Source: Candidatus Avoscillospira stercorigallinarum
GTDB lineage: Bacteria; Bacillota; Clostridia; Oscillospirales; Oscillospiraceae
Assembly: GCA_018713205.1 (NCBI GenBank)
Contig: DVFN01000104.1
Location: 1 to 33,162, forward strand
Reading direction: 5' to 3'
Length of the DNA: 33,162 bases
In this document: piece by piece, positions 30,698-33,162 of the stretch
Layout of the letters: each line of letters begins with the position of its first letter
Numbering within the stretch: the first letter of the stretch is position 1
Notes under the pieces: model-generated
What the model was told of the DNA's origin: nothing
The model's database searches: none
The model's input: only the letters and a program-made list of their open reading frames with translations
Translations under genes and position numbers: made by a program

Positions 30698-31903
30698 TCA
30701 GCTCCACCGGCGGAGGACAAGACTGGAATTCTGGCCGCCGAAGCCGAAGGCGTTGGTCATGGCGGCGCTGATGGTCCTGGTCTCGGTCTCCCGCAGCAGC
30801 GGCAGATCCACGCCGGGGGTTGACAGATTGTAATTGCCCGGCAGCAGGCCGGTATTCAGGGCCCGGATGCAGGCGATGGCCTCGGCGATGCCCCCGGCTC
30901 CCATCATATGGCCGGTGAGCCCCTTGGTGGAGCTGACCGGCGGGCAGCTGTCTGCGAATACCGTCCGCAGCGCCGCCGCCTCGGCCCGGTCGCCGTCGGG
31001 AGTACCGGTGCCGTGGGCGTTGATATAGCCGACGTCTCCGGGGTCCATGCCGGCCCGCTGGAGCGCCCGCGCCATACAGGCCGCGGCCCGGCTGCCGTCG
31101 GGCCGGGGAGCCGTCACATGGTAGCCGTCGGTGTTGTTGGCCCATCCGGCCAGCTCGGCCAGTATCACCGCGCCCCGGGCCTCGGCGTGGGAGGCCGTCT
31201 CCAGCACCAGGGCCGCGCCGCCCTCGCCGATGACGAAGCCCGAGGCCGCCGCGTCGAAGGGACGGCAGGCGTGGGCCGGATCGTCGTTCCGGCGGGACAG
31301 GGCCCGGGCATTGGCCAGAGAGTAGAGTACCAGGGGACAGAGGATGGACTCGGCCCCCACGGCCAATACGGCGTCGGCCTCCCCGGCCAGCAGCAGCATG
31401 GCGGCCCCGGCCACGGCGTCGCCGCCGGAGGCACAGGCCGTGGAGAGGGTAATGCTGGGCCCGTGGAGATTGTGGACCATGGCGATTTGGGCGGCGGCGA
31501 TGTTGCCGAGAATGCGCGGCACAAACCGCGGCCCTACATTTTTATGGACCGCGGTGGTGAGACTCTCCTGGGTGGCGGCGGTGGTGGCAATGCCGGCCAT
31601 GGCGGTGCCCATGACAATGCCCATGCGGTCGGGCGCGGCGGGCAGGCCCCCTCGAAGCGCCTCGGCCGCGGCGGCCAGCGCGTACTGGGTAAAGGCGTCG
31701 GTGTCCCGCAGCAGCTTGCCCGGCAGCCCCAGGTCCACATCGGGCACCTGGGCCGCGATGCGCACCGCCAGGTCCGACGGGTCGAACCGCGTAATGGGCC
31801 CCACGGCGCAGGTCCCGGCCAGCAGGCCCCGCCATAGGGTCTCCACGCCCAATCCCATGGGCGTCACCGCGCCCATGGCCGTGACTACAATACGTTCCGC
31901 CAT
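30698..31903 (-). CDS. Beta-ketoacyl-ACP synthase II-like
   Basis: STACASGGDAVAGA (Cys), INAHGTGTPDGDRAEAAAL (His), STKGLTGHMMGAGG (His). Confidence 0.92.
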   Translation of the reverse strand: MAERIVVTAMGAVTPMGLGVETLWRGLLAGTCAVGPITRFDPSDLAVRIAAQVPDVDLGLPGKLLRDTDAFTQYALAAAAEALRGGLPAAPDRMGIVMGTAMAGIATTAATQESLTTAVHKNVGPRFVPRILGNIAAAQIAMVHNLHGPSITLSTACASGGDAVAGAAMLLLAGEADAVLAVGAESILCPLVLYSLANARALSRRNDDPAHACRPFDAAASGFVIGEGGAALVLETASHAEARGAVILAELAGWANNTDGYHVTAPRPDGSRAAACMARALQRAGMDPGDVGYINAHGTGTPDGDRAEAAALRTVFADSCPPVSSTKGLTGHMMGAGGIAEAIACIRALNTGLLPGNYNLSTPGVDLPLLRETETRTISAAMTNAFGFGGQNSSLVLRRWS

Positions 31904-32063
31904 GGTATCCTCCGATTTCTCTTTACAGATGTCCTGCTTCCTTATATAATAGCAAATACGGATTATTACAGAGAAAAACACCGGTTTTCGCATGACAAGC
32001 CGGGCTTCATTACATTATACCAAAGAAGCCAAACCATGTCAACGAAACCGGCGGGAGGCGTCC

Positions 32064-32927
32064 ATGGATCTCAATCAACTGACCTGTTTTCAATCGGTGG
32101 CGCAGACGCTGAGCTTCACCGGGACGGCCCGGCGGCTGGGGATACCCCAGTCCACGGTGAGCCGTCAGATCAACGACCTGGAGTCCCAGCTGGGGGTCCG
32201 GCTGTTCTACCGGACCAAGCGGGACGTACAGCTGACCCAGGAGGGCCAGACCTTTCTGCCCTATGCCGGGGAGATCCTGGAGGCGGCGCGGAAGGGAACC
32301 TATGCGGTGCGGCAGCTCCGGGACGGCGCCCAGGGACGGCTGAGTCTGGCGGTGTCGGCGGCTCCGGCGGGGCTGCTGGAGCGGTGTCTGCGGTCGTTTT
32401 GCAAGGACTATCCCCAGGTGGTGGTGGAGCTGACCCGCACCAGCTGCGGCCGCTGCCTGATGGATGAGGACCAGGTCCCCTATGATTTGCAGCTGCTGCC
32501 CAAGGACCTGCTGCCCGAGGCCGAGGGCCTGGAGACCTTGACCCTGGGGGAGGAGGGACTGAGCCTGGTTTTGCCGCCGGACGCGCCGGAGACGGAGCTG
32601 ACGAGTCTGAGCCGGGCGCGGTTTATTCTGGTGACCGAGGCGGAGAACCCGATTTTGTATATGCAGGTGCTGGACCTCTGCCGGGCCCACCGGTTCCAGC
32701 CCCAGGTGGCGAGCCAATCCGACGACGTGGAGGCGGTGCGGCTGTCGGTGTCGGCGGGCCTCGGGGTGAGCATCCTGCCCACATCCCAGGCAGGCCCCCT
32801 GGGCCGTCCCATCCCCGACACCGAGGGCCTGATGGTCTACGCCGCCGTGTGGAACAAAAGCCGCCTGAACCCAGCCCTGCGGCTGTTTCTGCCGTATTTG
32901 GAGAAGGCCATTAAAGCCTCCCCTTGA
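32064..32927 (+). CDS. LysR-family transcriptional regulator
   Basis: MDLNQLTCFQSVAQTLSFTGTARRLGIPQSTVSRQINDLESQLGVRLFYR. Confidence 0.95.
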   Translation: MDLNQLTCFQSVAQTLSFTGTARRLGIPQSTVSRQINDLESQLGVRLFYRTKRDVQLTQEGQTFLPYAGEILEAARKGTYAVRQLRDGAQGRLSLAVSAAPAGLLERCLRSFCKDYPQVVVELTRTSCGRCLMDEDQVPYDLQLLPKDLLPEAEGLETLTLGEEGLSLVLPPDAPETELTSLSRARFILVTEAENPILYMQVLDLCRAHRFQPQVASQSDDVEAVRLSVSAGLGVSILPTSQAGPLGRPIPDTEGLMVYAAVWNKSRLNPALRLFLPYLEKAIKASP

Positions 32928-33162
32928 GGGGAGGTGGCACGGCGAAGCCGTGACGGAGAGGTGTGCCGCCGCGCAGCGGCGGCGGCGCGAAAGCGCCCTC
33001 TGCACACGCCGAAACCCTGTGGGAAGCCTTCGGTGCGGTAACACCTCTCCAGCGGAGCTGGATGGAGAATTCTACGGGGCTTCGCCCCTAGGAATCTCGG
33101 CTTGCGCCGACATTCCAAGAATTCTTCAATCAGGCGCTTCGCGCCAGCTCCCCTCAAGGGGA
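32913..33162 (+). repeat. Family-2 hairpin element, long form (copy 7; interrupted and truncated by window end)
   Basis: AAAGCCTCCCCTTGAGGGGAGGTGGCACGGCGAAGCCGTGACGGAGAGGTGTGCCGCCGC...GGTAACACCTCT[82-bp insert]CAGGCGCTTCGCGCCAGCTCCCCTCAAGGGGA. Confidence 0.85.
33049..33130. repeat. Nested 82-bp third-family hairpin element inside copy 7
   Basis: AGAATTCT...AGAATTCT enclosing GGGGC-TTC-GCCCC and GGAAT-(TCGGC-TTGC-GCCGA)-ATTCC; absent at the same junction in copy 6. Confidence 0.6.

Noticed and set aside
31512-31546. ACCGCGG...CCGCGGT inverted repeat with internal CCCTAC inside the FabF-like gene
   Set aside because: Within conserved coding sequence and lacks the GTAGGGG foot plus hairpin geometry; probably chance in GC-rich DNA.

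Overview
33-kb, GC-rich, Firmicutes-like (probably Clostridia/Oscillospiraceae) chromosomal segment around the replication origin. Core genes: noc/parB-like < > dnaA - dnaN - S4 (yaaA-like) - recF - DUF370/remB - gyrB - [RAYT] - gyrA - rnhA - prfA - Sua5/TsaC - coaE - M18 aminopeptidase. Flanking genes: a Se-dependent-type xanthine dehydrogenase, GAPDH, CBS protein, NifS-like cysteine desulfurase, 5-FTHF cyclo-ligase, a small membrane protein, cysK, LMW-PTP, ABC exporter, AraC/GyrI-like regulator, NSS symporter, FabF-like KS and LysR. oriC looks bipartite, with DnaA-box clusters on both sides of dnaA and a DnaA-trio-like tract before dnaN. The most interesting content is in the spacers. (1) There is an apparently complete REPIN-RAYT system: an intact Y1/HUH REP-associated tyrosine transposase between gyrB and gyrA, bracketed by two 101-bp REP doublets (95/101 identical). 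About 20 more GTAG-footed hairpins are scattered through intergenic DNA. Their stems covary, and their spacing is strikingly fixed: convergent pairs span 97-101 bp, divergent pairs are mostly 21 bp apart. (2) A second, MITE-like family of 7 copies (145 to >190 bp) has hairpin-containing terminal inverted repeats with covarying stems and almost invariant C(GNA)G loops; the long form also carries a GNRA-like internal hairpin. Family-2 copies are inserted in or next to REP arms, and the window begins and ends inside such copies. All counts come from manual reading; no alignment or database search was run.
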